Shown: positions 8,100-17,165, counted from the stretch's first letter. The stretch is DNA of 64,000 bases from DAOVVL01 sp965603095 (GCA_965603095.1 CBFDBQ010000001.1:62001-126000), one strand, 5' to 3'. Numbers and translations are program-made. The notes: generated from the sequence alone by a model not told the origin.

Positions 8100-9026
8100 T
8101 TAAATGTTAAAAACACGGATCGGTCGCAATTCGCTACCCATAATCCTTGCCAGAGCAATCGGCCCGCTTTTCGATGTTGCTAAAACAATTTCGCCATCAA
8201 CCACTGTGTGATCAGCATTCAGTTCTAGCAATTTCGCCAAGGGGATAAACCCGCCCTGATGCATTAAGCCAGCATCCTCTTCCGTTAAGGCCAGCGCCGG
8301 GATGTCGTCCAGCGCGGTCTCAATGGGAGTAATCCCAGCTTCGAGGGCGGCACTATGCCTGAGGCCATCTGCCGAATCCAGAGAAATCGCATCATTTTCG
8401 CCAAATGGGCCTGATTTTATCCGCCTTAGTTCAACCACATGACCCACGGTGCCAAGGGCCAAGGCCAAATCCCGGCCCAAGGCCCTAACGTAGGTGCCTT
8501 TTTGGCAGAAAACCTCGAATTTTGCGCTATCTTGGGATGTTGCGTCCAATAGACGAAAATCGTCTATTATTGCCGGTCTGGTCTTCATTTCCACCGTTTC
8601 GCCAGCACGGGCCATCTTATAGGCCCGTTTTCCATCTATTTTTATGGCCGAATATACTGGCGGCACCTGCTCTATGGTGCCGATAAAACCGCTAAGGGCC
8701 GTTTCAATTTCAGCCTTGTTTGGACGGATATCCGAAGTTTTAACAATCTCGCCCTCGGCGTCATCGGTGTTGGTGGCCTCACCCCATTTAACGGTAAAAC
8801 GATAGGCTTTAGCCCCGTCCATAACAAATGAAACCGTTTTGGTGGCCTCACCCAAGGCAATGGGTAAAACCCCGGTGGCTAATGGGTCAAGGGTTCCGGC
8901 ATGGCCGACTTTTTGTGCACCAAGTTCACGCTTAATAATGCCAACCACCTTAGATGAGGTCAGGCCCAAGGGTTTATCAATAACCAACCAGCCATGAATG
9001 GGGCGACCCTTTTTTACTCTTGTCAT
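8100..9026 (-). CDS. truB: tRNA pseudouridine-55 synthase
   Basis: TruB makes pseudouridine 55 in the T loop of tRNAs. The 308-residue protein begins MTRVKKGRPIHGWLVIDKP (start 9026; the open frame extends further upstream but overlaps rbfA). The catalytic region VGHAGTLDPLATGVLPIALG carries the active-site Asp, followed by the family motif YRFTVKWGEATNTDD and a C-terminal PUA-like part. It starts 16 bases after rbfA and is followed by rpsO 16 bases later, so it belongs to the infB operon. Confidence 0.95.
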   Translation of the reverse strand: MTRVKKGRPIHGWLVIDKPLGLTSSKVVGIIKRELGAQKVGHAGTLDPLATGVLPIALGEATKTVSFVMDGAKAYRFTVKWGEATNTDDAEGEIVKTSDIRPNKAEIETALSGFIGTIEQVPPVYSAIKIDGKRAYKMARAGETVEMKTRPAIIDDFRLLDATSQDSAKFEVFCQKGTYVRALGRDLALALGTVGHVVELRRIKSGPFGENDAISLDSADGLRHSAALEAGITPIETALDDIPALALTEEDAGLMHQGGFIPLAKLLELNADHTVVDGEIVLATSKSGPIALARIMGSELRPIRVFNI

Positions 9027-9042
9027 TTTCTTGTGGCCATTA

Positions 9043-9477
9043 TTAGACGTCGTCCTCGTCATCATTTTTTTCAGGAGCATCTTCCTTGGCAATATCGGCG
9101 GCGACCACAGGGGAGTGCAACAACGCATCAATGTGACCGGCCTCATCAAACGAACGGTCAAATTCAAATGATATGCGCGGTGCATATTTAAGGTTTACCC
9201 GACTTGCCAATTCATGGCGCAGATATCCTTTGGCACGTTCAAGTGCCTCTAACATTTCGGCAATTTTTTCTTCATCGCCGCCACCTAGTGGGGTGAAAAA
9301 ACAAGTAGCGTTTTTTAAATCAGGACTAATGCGTATTTCGGTAACGGTTATGGGGTTTCCCTGTAGTGCCGGATCGCGCATGTCACCGCGCTCCAACAAC
9401 CAAGCAAGAGCGTGGCGCAGTTCTTCTCCTACGCGAAGCTGGCGCTGGGACGGGGTTTTGCCGTCACGTCTTGTCAT
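9043..9477 (-). CDS. rbfA: Ribosome-binding factor A
   Basis: A 144-residue KH-like factor that binds the 30S subunit during late 16S rRNA maturation. Recognisable features are SQRQLRVGEELRHALAWLLE at the N-terminus, ITVTEIRISPDLKNATCFFTP in the middle and LKYAPRISFEFDRSFDEAGHI. The C-terminus carries an acidic tail (EKNDDEDDV). It lies between infB and truB in the standard order. Confidence 0.96.
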   Translation of the reverse strand: MTRRDGKTPSQRQLRVGEELRHALAWLLERGDMRDPALQGNPITVTEIRISPDLKNATCFFTPLGGGDEEKIAEMLEALERAKGYLRHELASRVNLKYAPRISFEFDRSFDEAGHIDALLHSPVVAADIAKEDAPEKNDDEDDV

Positions 9478-9561
9478 TTGGGAATCCTCAAAAAATCACA
9501 GACATTTGAAAGGTGCCAAAAAAATATCAGGCGCTCATCTATCTAAAAAATAACAACGAAA

Positions 9562-12060
9562 TTAAAGTTCGCGTGCCACTTCTTCAATGTCGAAACATTC
9601 TACCATGTCGCCTTCTTTGATGTCGTCGTAGTTAGCAAACGACATACCACATTCCATGCCTTCTTTAACTTCTTTGGCATCATCTTTGAAACGTTTTAGC
9701 TGTGAAAGATCACCTTCGTGAATAACCACATCGTCGCGTACCAGTCTTACTTTGGAGCCGCGCTTGACCATGCCCTCGGTAACCATGCAACCGGCGACCT
9801 TGCCAATCTTGGAAACCGAGAATACTTCTCGTACCTGAGCATAACCCAAAAGATTTTCCTTGATAGTTGGCGCCAGCATGCCGGAAAGGGCTTTTTTCAT
9901 ATCATCCGTTACATCATAGATGATGGAATAATAACGAATATCAACGCCGTCGCGCTTGGCCAAATCACGAGCCTGTGCATTAGCGCGAACGTTAAAGCCA
10001 ATTACAAACCCACCCGAAGCACGGGCCAAAATAATATCTGATTCGTTAATACCGCCAACAGCACCGTGCAGGATGCGGGCTTTCACTTCATCAGTCCCCA
10101 GACCGTTAAGCGCCGCCAAAATAGCTTCGAGCGAACCGTGAACATCGGCCTTGATAACAACTGGAAGTTCTTGCGCCACGCCCTCTTGGATACGTTCAAA
10201 CATTTGTTCGAGCGTGCCACGACTGGTGGTTGCTGATTTAAGATCACGTTTTTTGCGCGCACGATATGCGGTAACTTCGCGGGCGCGGGTTTCTTCGTCG
10301 ACCACGACAACTTCGTCACCAGCATCGGGGGTGCCGCTTAGGCCAAGAACTTCTACCGGGGTGCCGGGAATAGCCTCTTCAACCTGTTCGCCATGATCAT
10401 TAATCAATGCCCGAACCCGGCCCCATTCAGAACCGGCAACAAAAATATCACCAAGGCGCAATGTTCCGCGCTGTACCAACACGGTGGCAACCGACCCACG
10501 GCCTTGTTCGACCTTAGCTTCAACAATAACGCCCTCGGCTAAACAGTCGTGATTTGCCTTGAGGTCAAGTATTTCAGATTGCAATAAAATTGCTTCTTCT
10601 AGTTTGTCGAGCCCGAGCCGTTCCTTGGCTGAAACCTCAACCGTCAATACGTCGCCGCCCATTTCTTCAACCACTACTTCGTGTTGTAGCAATTCTGTGC
10701 GTACCCGCTGGGCATCAGCACCGGGTTTGTCACACTTGTTTATTGCAACAATTATGGGAACTTCGGCGGCTTTTGCATGATGAATAGCCTCGATGGTTTG
10801 TGGCATTACGCTATCGTCGGCCGCTACAACCAAAACCACAATGTCGGTGACCTTGGCCCCACGGGCGCGCATGTCGGTAAATGCCGCATGACCGGGGGTG
10901 TCGATAAATGTGATTTTATCTTTTGATTCTAACGTTATCTGATAGGCGCCAATATGCTGGGTTATACCGCCCGCTTCACCGCTGGCAATATCGGTTGCCC
11001 GCAATGCATCAAGCAATGATGTTTTACCATGATCAACGTGACCCATAATGGTAACTACTGGTGGACGAGATTTTAGCACTGTTGTTGCGTCATCTTCGGA
11101 ACCAGTACCAAGGCCAAGCTCAACGTCAGATTCTGAAACGCGCACAATGTTGTGGCCAAATTCAGAAATAACAAGTTCAGCAGTATCGGCATCAATAATC
11201 TGATTAACCGTTGCCATAACGCCCATTTTCATCAACGAACGAATAACATCAACACCACGTTCGGCCATACGATTGGCAAGCTCTTGCACGGTGATGGTTT
11301 CCGGAACAGTAACGTCGCGAATAATCTTTTTGCCTTCGGCGCGCGCTTGTTGCTGTTTTTGTTTTTCTTTTTCGCGCGCACGTTTAACGCTGGCAACTGA
11401 CCGTTGGCGTTCTGCGCCTTCTTTACCGGAAAGAGCAGATGAAATTGTAAGTTTGCCTGAGCGTCGTTTTTGTTCTCCGCGTGGGCGGGTTGGTGCCGTC
11501 TTACGATCATCTTTTTCTTTTATTTCTTTACGTTTGGGCTGGCTACGCTTGGCGCGCGCTGTGCCTTCTTCTTCCGATGCGGCAGGTGGAACATTAACTT
11601 CAGGAGCAGGTGCTTCTTCTACTGGAGCAACTGGTTCGGGTTCTGGTTCGGGTTCGGGTTCTGGTTCAGGCGGAAGCGCCGCAATGCGGGCGGCTTCTTC
11701 TTCTACTTTGCGGGCATCTTCTTCGGCCTTAACGGTGGCACCTTCAAGGGCGCGAGCGCGACTTTCTTTTTCTTTGTCCGTTAAATCACTATTATCAAAA
11801 GCATCTAGTGCTTCTTGTTCGGCAACCTTAGATGCCATGCCTTTGGCGCTGGCGCCAACCTCGGCCATATTGCCAACAGAATCCGGGGCGTAGGTACGCT
11901 TCCTTTTCTTTTCGACCACAACCATCTTTGATCGGCCATGGGAGAAGCTTTGTTTGACCTGTCCGGCGCCAACGGTTTTTTTCAGCTCAAGCTTGCCCGG
12001 GCTGGAAATACGCATAGGCTTTTTGTCATCGCCTTTATTTTTATCAACGGTGTCGCTCAT
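9562..12060 (-). CDS. infB: Translation initiation factor IF-2
   Basis: An 832-residue GTPase that positions initiator tRNA on the 30S subunit. The N-terminal third is charged and low in complexity, with a PEP repeat at about residues 131-143 and Lys/Arg/Glu-rich helices. The conserved IF2_N region follows near 255-300. The G domain starts near 340 with GHVDHGKTSLLDALR, then DTPGHAAFTDMRARGA and NKCDKPGA; domains II-IV complete the protein. Its ATG overlaps the ylxR stop (ATGA), which suggests translational coupling. The PEP repeat is also a DNA-level tandem repeat that may vary in length between strains. Confidence 0.98.
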   Translation of the reverse strand: MSDTVDKNKGDDKKPMRISSPGKLELKKTVGAGQVKQSFSHGRSKMVVVEKKRKRTYAPDSVGNMAEVGASAKGMASKVAEQEALDAFDNSDLTDKEKESRARALEGATVKAEEDARKVEEEAARIAALPPEPEPEPEPEPEPVAPVEEAPAPEVNVPPAASEEEGTARAKRSQPKRKEIKEKDDRKTAPTRPRGEQKRRSGKLTISSALSGKEGAERQRSVASVKRAREKEKQKQQQARAEGKKIIRDVTVPETITVQELANRMAERGVDVIRSLMKMGVMATVNQIIDADTAELVISEFGHNIVRVSESDVELGLGTGSEDDATTVLKSRPPVVTIMGHVDHGKTSLLDALRATDIASGEAGGITQHIGAYQITLESKDKITFIDTPGHAAFTDMRARGAKVTDIVVLVVAADDSVMPQTIEAIHHAKAAEVPIIVAINKCDKPGADAQRVRTELLQHEVVVEEMGGDVLTVEVSAKERLGLDKLEEAILLQSEILDLKANHDCLAEGVIVEAKVEQGRGSVATVLVQRGTLRLGDIFVAGSEWGRVRALINDHGEQVEEAIPGTPVEVLGLSGTPDAGDEVVVVDEETRAREVTAYRARKKRDLKSATTSRGTLEQMFERIQEGVAQELPVVIKADVHGSLEAILAALNGLGTDEVKARILHGAVGGINESDIILARASGGFVIGFNVRANAQARDLAKRDGVDIRYYSIIYDVTDDMKKALSGMLAPTIKENLLGYAQVREVFSVSKIGKVAGCMVTEGMVKRGSKVRLVRDDVVIHEGDLSQLKRFKDDAKEVKEGMECGMSFANYDDIKEGDMVECFDIEEVAREL

Positions 12061-12719
12061 ATCTTTTCGATTTCTTTCTCGTTTAAGTCATCGTTCAATT
12101 TTTGACCCGTAAATTGGGCTAATTTCGATGCATCGCGTAACATGGTTTCTGCCAAACGCCCCGGCTCTAAAACCATATGAACCGCTTCTTCACGGCCCAC
12201 AGCGCCTGCCAGATCATCTCTTCCAAATAACGCCACCACCAAAGTTCCCGGTGATGCCGCGCGGGCCAAATGCCCTATTTTATTTTTTCCGTCAGCCGCT
12301 CCATCAAGAGCTGCCAACAATAATCCCGCGTTACCCTTTTTTAATCGGGCGCGGACTTTTTCAAATCCGCTGGTAACCTGCCCCGCTCTTTTCGCCATAC
12401 TCAGGCTTGCCAGACAGCGTTTTTTTAGCTGTCTTTCAATTTCTAAACCAAGGTCATCTGCCACCGTGACTTGCGCTTTGGCCGACTTTTGTGCCGCTGC
12501 TCGCAGCACCTTGGTAAATTCCCCCTTGGCGGCGGCAGTGTGCAACATATCCGAACCGGGCCACAACCACAAACCCCGTCCCGGCAGTTTTCCGTTTGCA
12601 TCAAACACAACCTCGCCCGCAGGCGAAATGGCAAATCGAAGCATTTCTTCAGGGGCCCGATGCTGGCCGGTTAAGATGCAACGCCTTAGATTTCCGTTAC
12701 TATCTTCGTTTTCGCTCAT
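12057..12719 (-). CDS. YlxR-type RNA-binding protein (DUF448 plus L7Ae-like domain)
   Basis: A 220-residue protein joining two nucleic-acid-binding modules. The N-terminal DUF448/YlxR part has RRCILTGQHRAPEEMLRFA and GKLPGRGLWLWP; the C-terminal half resembles L7Ae/L30e proteins (LSMAKRAGQVTSGFEKVRARL, then GNAGLLLAALDGAADGKNKI). This two-domain form is usual in alphaproteobacteria, where it lies between nusA and infB as here. It overlaps infB by four bases. The exact role is not settled; an RNA- or nucleoid-linked regulatory function has been suggested for YlxR proteins. Confidence 0.9.
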   Translation of the reverse strand: MSENEDSNGNLRRCILTGQHRAPEEMLRFAISPAGEVVFDANGKLPGRGLWLWPGSDMLHTAAAKGEFTKVLRAAAQKSAKAQVTVADDLGLEIERQLKKRCLASLSMAKRAGQVTSGFEKVRARLKKGNAGLLLAALDGAADGKNKIGHLARAASPGTLVVALFGRDDLAGAVGREEAVHMVLEPGRLAETMLRDASKLAQFTGQKLNDDLNEKEIEKI

Positions 12720-12749
12720 GCACCGCCTATCCCTTTATTCAGGCCCACC

Positions 12750-14312
12750 TTATTCAGGCACGTCTTCTTTTGCCGCCTCTTCAGTTTTATCTTCATCGGC
12801 AAACCAGTGAGCCCGGGCCGCCATGATGATTTCAACGGCTGCTGCTTGGTTCATTTTTACCAATGGCAGCATTTCACGCAATTCATCACCGGCCAGATCA
12901 GCCAGATCATCCAGGGTTTTTACATCCTGTTCACCCAGTTTTACTGCCATTTCAATTGTTATGCCTTCGATGTCTATCATGTCTTGAGCAACGCCAAGGT
13001 CTTTGCATTTGACCGCTAACTCTTCATCGCGACGTTCAAGGTAATTACGTGCGCGCTCGCTTAGCTCTTCGGCGACGCTTTCATCGAACCCGTCAATCAT
13101 TGATAGATCATCCAGCGGAACAAAGGCTACTTCTTCGATTGAGGTAAAGCCCTCGGTAACCAGCAGTTGAGCAATCATGTCATCAACATCAAGGGCTTCG
13201 ATAAACATATTGGAACGCAGGCGAGATTCTTCCTGACGGCGTTCGGTTTCTTCGGCTTCGGTAAGGATGTCAATTTCCCAACCGGAAAGCTGTGATGCCA
13301 AACGCACGTTTTGTCCACGACGGCCAATGGCAAGCGACAACTGATCATCGGGAACTACAACTTCGATTTTGTTGTTTTCTTCATCGAGCACAACCTTGCT
13401 TACTTCGGCAGGGGCAAGCGCGTTAACGATGAACATTGCTGGGTCTTCTGACCACTGAATGATATCAATTTTTTCGCCTTGCAGTTCACCAACAACTGCT
13501 TGCACGCGTGAACCACGCATACCAATACAAGGACCAACCGGGTCGATTGAGCTGTCGTTGCTTATAACTGCGATTTTAGCGCGCGAACCGGGGTCACGGG
13601 CAACCGATTTAATTTCAATTATACCATCATAAATTTCTGGCACTTCTTGTGCGAAAAGTTTTGCCATGAATTCAGTATTGGTGCGCGAAAGAAATACCTG
13701 CGGCCCACGTTGTTCTTCGCGTACATCCATAATGTAAGCACGAACGCGGTCTCCATTATTAAAGTGTTCGCGTGGAATAATTTCATCACGGCGCATTAGT
13801 GCTTCGCCACGACCAAGATCAACAATTATATTGCCAAATTCAATACGCTTGACGATGCCGTTGACGACCTCGCCAATGCGATCTTTAAATTCAGCATACT
13901 GGCGCTTACGCTCGGCTTCGCGCACTTTTTGCACGATAACCTGTTTGGCGGTTTGTGCGGCAATGCGGCCAAAATCTATTGGCGGCAGGGGGTCAATTAT
14001 GAATTGGCCCAGCTCAAGTTCAGGGTGTTTTTTATTGGCATCTTTCAGTGTTATTTGAGTGTGTTCGTTTTCGACTTCTTCCACTACCTCGACATAACGT
14101 GCCAGTGCAATTTCACCGGAGGTACGATCGATGTGCGCACGGATGTCGTGTTCTTGACCATATTTAGAACGGCCAGCGCGTTGGATTGCTTGTTCCATTG
14201 CATCAAGCACTTCGGCGCGGTCGATGCCTTTATCACGGGCAACCGTATCTGCAACGGTAAGAAGTTCAGGACGTACATGCACGCCAGTTGTTTGGATAGT
14301 TTGTTCGCTCAT
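12750..14312 (-). CDS. nusA: Transcription termination/antitermination factor NusA
   Basis: A 520-residue RNA polymerase-binding factor controlling pausing, termination and antitermination. Domain order is N-terminal RNAP-binding, S1 (GEVVNGIVKRIEFGNIIVDLG near residue 150), two KH domains (PVGPCIGMRGSRVQAVVGEL and LAIGRRGQNVRLASQL), then acidic helix-hairpin-helix repeats at the C-terminus ending AHWFADEDKTEE. It sits between rimP and ylxR in the classic order. Confidence 0.98.
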   Translation of the reverse strand: MSEQTIQTTGVHVRPELLTVADTVARDKGIDRAEVLDAMEQAIQRAGRSKYGQEHDIRAHIDRTSGEIALARYVEVVEEVENEHTQITLKDANKKHPELELGQFIIDPLPPIDFGRIAAQTAKQVIVQKVREAERKRQYAEFKDRIGEVVNGIVKRIEFGNIIVDLGRGEALMRRDEIIPREHFNNGDRVRAYIMDVREEQRGPQVFLSRTNTEFMAKLFAQEVPEIYDGIIEIKSVARDPGSRAKIAVISNDSSIDPVGPCIGMRGSRVQAVVGELQGEKIDIIQWSEDPAMFIVNALAPAEVSKVVLDEENNKIEVVVPDDQLSLAIGRRGQNVRLASQLSGWEIDILTEAEETERRQEESRLRSNMFIEALDVDDMIAQLLVTEGFTSIEEVAFVPLDDLSMIDGFDESVAEELSERARNYLERRDEELAVKCKDLGVAQDMIDIEGITIEMAVKLGEQDVKTLDDLADLAGDELREMLPLVKMNQAAAVEIIMAARAHWFADEDKTEEAAKEDVPE

Positions 14313-14351
14313 AACACTGTTTCCTTAAGAGCCTATATGCCTAGTTAATAT

Positions 14352-14846
14352 TTAAGTTTGCTTTTCATTTGCTACTGACTGCAATAATTCATCGCTCAGC
14401 AACAACTTTGCACGGAGTAAATTATCAAACGGCAATTCATAAACTTCGCCGTCTACTTCTATTTCAATATTGTTGCCGTTGATAAGGCCTAGTAATTTGC
14501 CGGTAAAACGTTTGCGATCTCTTACGCAATCTTCCATTTCAACTCTGGCTTCGAATCCTTTCCAACGATCAAAATCTTTTGGCCGGGTAAGCGGCCTATC
14601 AATTCCGGGCGACGATACCTCTAGGGTATAGGCGCTAGTTATAGGGTCTTCTACATCAAGCACCGCAGAAATTGCGCGACTTAAACTTGCGCAATCTTCA
14701 ACATCCATATTACGGCCATCAATCGGTTCGGCCATAACTTGCAACAATGGCAACCGAGCGTTGTTAATTTTAGCCCGCACCAATTCAAAACCCATGTCTT
14801 CAATAATGGGTTCGATTATTGCTGCAACACGCGCTGATGCGTCCAT
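14352..14846 (-). CDS. rimP: Ribosome maturation factor RimP
   Basis: A 164-residue 30S assembly factor. The family motif YTLEVSSPGIDRPLTRPKDF is intact, preceded by EDCASLSRAISAVLDVEDPI and followed by a C-terminal SH3-like barrel (GEVYELPFDNLLRAKLLLSD). First gene of the rimP-nusA-ylxR-infB-rbfA-truB-rpsO-pnp series; a 256-base gap with secondary structure separates it from trmB, so a promoter for the series probably lies there. Confidence 0.95.
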   Translation of the reverse strand: MDASARVAAIIEPIIEDMGFELVRAKINNARLPLLQVMAEPIDGRNMDVEDCASLSRAISAVLDVEDPITSAYTLEVSSPGIDRPLTRPKDFDRWKGFEARVEMEDCVRDRKRFTGKLLGLINGNNIEIEVDGEVYELPFDNLLRAKLLLSDELLQSVANEKQT

Positions 14847-15102
14847 TATCTATCCTCACTTTTTTCCCTATGCCCCAAGAAACGCGTAGGGCCTCAGCCG
14901 GGCTTGGTAAGCCCACCTCAACCGAAGGCACGTTACCGAGCCAGCGAAACTTAAGTTGTTAGGAATGGCGGTTTTTTACACCCCAGCACGCATAAGCGCA
15001 AGCACATTATATCGTGCGGCTATTGCTGGGCCGGGGCTGGGCCGGGGCTGAGATCGTGGCGGTGCCCCCAAGCCTAAGTCATGACCTAAGCCATGGCCTG
15101 AG
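14847..15102. other. Structured trmB-rimP intergenic region
   Basis: No gene or tRNA seen. It contains a GC hairpin GGGCTT/AAGCCC (14900-14914), a long-range 7-bp pairing CCCAGCA/TGCTGGG (14982-14988 with 15024-15030) enclosing smaller hairpins, and 2.4 direct copies of the 11-mer GCTGGGCCGGG (15025-15050). No T tract follows any of them on the coding strand, so a simple terminator is not evident. Confidence 0.5.
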
Positions 15103-15804
15103 CTAACGCTGAAACACCAAATACGTGGCTTTTATGCCCTTAATAAGGGCTTTTTCTTCATATCTGGTGGTGACCCAGTCAACTGGCGGGGTACGCCAAT
15201 CGGCCGCATTTTCGGCCATCCAGCTAAAATCCGGGTGGTTGCTAATCTGCAAAAGCGCCCAGCTGACATATTCTGCGTGGTCTGAGGCCACCACCAACTG
15301 GGCTCCGGGGTGCATCATCCGGGCAAGGGCATCAAGGGTTTCGGCTGTAATGAGCCTGCGTTTAATATGCCGCGCTTTGGGCCACGGATCAGGAAACAAT
15401 ATGAAAACCCGACCCAAAGAACCGTCAGGAAGGCTGGGAAAAATAAATCTCACATCATCTGGATGGATGCGAATATTTTTTATGCCCTCATCATTTATTG
15501 TCGATACCAGTTTTGCCACACCATTTATAAATGGCTCGGCCCCAATGAAGCCAATGTCGGGGTGGGCGGCGGCTTGGCGAGCCAGATGCTCACCGCCACC
15601 AAAACCTATTTCCAACCAAATATCGCTACGCGGTTCATCAAACTGTTCTGCAAGACTGCGCTCAACATCAAAGGTGATTGCTGGCAACAATTCATCGACC
15701 AAACGTTCACGACCGGGGCGAAGTTTTTTACCTCGCCGCCGGCCAAATGAACGAACTGGATCGTTGCTTTTATCGTTTTTATTAGAGGGATCGCTTGAGG
15801 GCAT
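15103..15804 (-). CDS. trmB: tRNA (guanine46-N7)-methyltransferase
   Basis: SAM-dependent enzyme that makes m7G46 in the variable loop of tRNA. The protein (about 233 residues from the ATG at 15804) shows the SAM-binding motif WLEIGFGGGEHLARQ, then FIGAEPFINGVAKL and the TrmB signature RVFILFPDPWPKARHIKRRL. The frame stays open 28 codons further upstream, but the chosen start fits the family length and overlaps the metK end by only 23 bases. No strong ribosome-binding site is seen, so translation may depend on coupling to metK. Confidence 0.93.
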   Translation of the reverse strand: MPSSDPSNKNDKSNDPVRSFGRRRGKKLRPGRERLVDELLPAITFDVERSLAEQFDEPRSDIWLEIGFGGGEHLARQAAAHPDIGFIGAEPFINGVAKLVSTINDEGIKNIRIHPDDVRFIFPSLPDGSLGRVFILFPDPWPKARHIKRRLITAETLDALARMMHPGAQLVVASDHAEYVSWALLQISNHPDFSWMAENAADWRTPPVDWVTTRYEEKALIKGIKATYLVFQR

Positions 15805-16969
15805 CCACAAGATCCATTTGTTCCCAAGAAAAACCACCATCGGATTCAGGAGTGCGGCCAAAATGGCCATAGGCGGAAGTGCGGGCATAAATGGGACGAT
15901 TGAGTTGCAGGTGTTCGCGAATACCGCGCGGGCTCAGGTCCATTAGCTGTTGTAGCGCCTTGGCCAGTGCGTCTTCGCCAACTTCACCGGTGCCGTGGGT
16001 ATCGACATAAACCGAAAGCGGTTTCGAAACGCCAATTGCGTAAGCCACCTGAATGGTGCATTCATCAGCCGCACCAGAAGCCACCACATTTTTGGCCAAG
16101 TAACGCGCAGCGTATGCCGCCGAACGGTCAACCTTGGTTGGGTCTTTGCCTGAAAAAGCACCGCCACCGTGGGGTGCCGCACCGCCATAGGTATCAACAA
16201 TAATTTTACGTCCGGTTAAACCGCAATCACCATCTGGCCCACCAATAACAAAGGTCCCGGTGGGGTTGACGTAAAATTCATCGTCCGGGCACATCCAGCC
16301 ATCGGGCAAAACATTTTCCACATGCGGACGAACAATGGAGCGGATTTCGTCTTGGCTAAGGCCGGGGGCGTGCTGGGTCGAAACTACCACCGAAGTAGCG
16401 CCAACCGGTTTGCCATCAACATATTTCAACGTTACCTGACTTTTAGAATCAGGTTCCAACCCCGGTTCGGCACCGGAATGACGCGCTTCGGCAAGGCTGC
16501 GCAAAATTGAATGCGAAAAATGTATTGGTGCGGGCATCAATACATCTGTTTCCCGGCAGGCATAACCAAACATAATGCCCTGATCGCCGGCGCCTTCGTC
16601 TTTGTTGCCTGATGCATCAACCCCTTGGGCAATATCGACGGACTGACCATGCAGGTAAACGGAAACGTCAGCGTTTTTCCAATGAAAGCCGTCTTGTTCG
16701 TAGCCGATTTCTTTCACACATTCACGGGCGATTTGTTCCATCCGCTCCTTATTGACGTCACCGGTTTTATCAACCAACGGTTCCGCCCCGCGGACCTCGC
16801 CAGCCAAAACAATACGGTTGGTAGTGACAAGGGTTTCGCAGGCGACGCGCGATAACGGATCGGCGGTCAGAAAAGCATCGACAACCGCATCAGAAATGCG
16901 ATCACAAACTTTATCGGGGTGACCTTCGGAAACTGACTCACTGGTAAATAGGTAATCTTTTAGCGCCAT
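15782..16969 (-). CDS. metK: S-adenosylmethionine synthetase
   Basis: Makes SAM from methionine and ATP, releasing phosphate and pyrophosphate. The 395-residue protein has the family motifs SEGHPDKVCDRISDAVVD at the N-terminus, GAGDQGIMFGYA near residue 127 and GGGAFSGKDPTKVDRSAAYA in the central domain. AGGAG lies eight bases before the ATG and is part of a hairpin that could mask it. The upstream leader carries a SAM-II-like pseudoknot, so feedback control by SAM is likely. It overlaps trmB, whose product uses SAM. Confidence 0.98.
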   Translation of the reverse strand: MALKDYLFTSESVSEGHPDKVCDRISDAVVDAFLTADPLSRVACETLVTTNRIVLAGEVRGAEPLVDKTGDVNKERMEQIARECVKEIGYEQDGFHWKNADVSVYLHGQSVDIAQGVDASGNKDEGAGDQGIMFGYACRETDVLMPAPIHFSHSILRSLAEARHSGAEPGLEPDSKSQVTLKYVDGKPVGATSVVVSTQHAPGLSQDEIRSIVRPHVENVLPDGWMCPDDEFYVNPTGTFVIGGPDGDCGLTGRKIIVDTYGGAAPHGGGAFSGKDPTKVDRSAAYAARYLAKNVVASGAADECTIQVAYAIGVSKPLSVYVDTHGTGEVGEDALAKALQQLMDLSPRGIREHLQLNRPIYARTSAYGHFGRTPESDGGFSWEQMDLVDALKRSL

Positions 16970-16977
16970 GGCTATTG

Positions 16978-17008
16978 CTCCTGGTTCTGGTTAAAACTCC
17001 GGACCAGG
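16978..17008 (-). promoter_or_regulatory. Hairpin masking the metK ribosome-binding site
   Basis: In the metK leader CCTGGT (17008-17003) pairs with ACCAGG (16985-16980) across a 17-base loop. The 3' arm overlaps the Shine-Dalgarno sequence AGGAG (16982-16978), so folding would block ribosome binding. This would suit a translational expression platform for the pseudoknot upstream. Confidence 0.5.
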
Positions 17009-17030
17009 GGCAGCTATATATAAAGCCGCA

Positions 17031-17080
17031 CCCACTTAGCCATTTTTTTCGTGGGGGCAAGTGATCCAAATCCATCCACG
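17031..17080 (-). promoter_or_regulatory. Candidate SAM-II-like riboswitch aptamer upstream of metK
   Basis: On the minus strand stem CGTGG/CCACG (17080-17076 with 17054-17050) encloses a loop containing GATTTG and CACTTGC. The single-stranded tail carries GGCTAAGTGG (17041-17032), whose AAGTG (17037-17033) is exactly complementary to loop CACTT (17063-17059), giving an H-type pseudoknot. Stem, GATTTG, CTTGC and GCTAA elements recall the SAM-II (metA/SAM-alpha) class of alphaproteobacteria, and the position before metK fits. The order of GCTAA relative to the pseudoknot strand differs from what I remember for that class, so it may be a variant. Confidence 0.5.
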
Positions 17081-17089
17081 TATTCATTC

Positions 17090-17116
17090 ATTGTTGTTTT
17101 GTTTTAAAACAACAAT
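17090..17116. promoter_or_regulatory. Perfect 11-bp inverted repeat upstream of metK
   Basis: ATTGTTGTTTT and AAAACAACAAT are exact reverse complements separated by five bases. It lies 50 bases after the XRE gene stop and just upstream of the metK leader structure. It could be an operator, perhaps for the adjacent XRE regulator; a weak AT-rich terminator is the alternative. Confidence 0.45.
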
Positions 17117-17165
17117 GGTTTTGTGGCAATCTTTATGCCCGCGGTCAATTGTTTTTAACGAAAAT

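Noticed and set aside
11273..11893. 206-codon ORF antisense to infB
   Set aside because: Ser/Gly-rich composition comes from the reverse of the IF-2 low-complexity region.
14847..15102. tRNA gene between trmB and rimP
   Set aside because: No T-loop (GGTTCGA-type) or acceptor pairing on either strand.
15125..15946. 273-codon ORF antisense to trmB
   Set aside because: Shadow of a well-supported gene; no domain or start signal.
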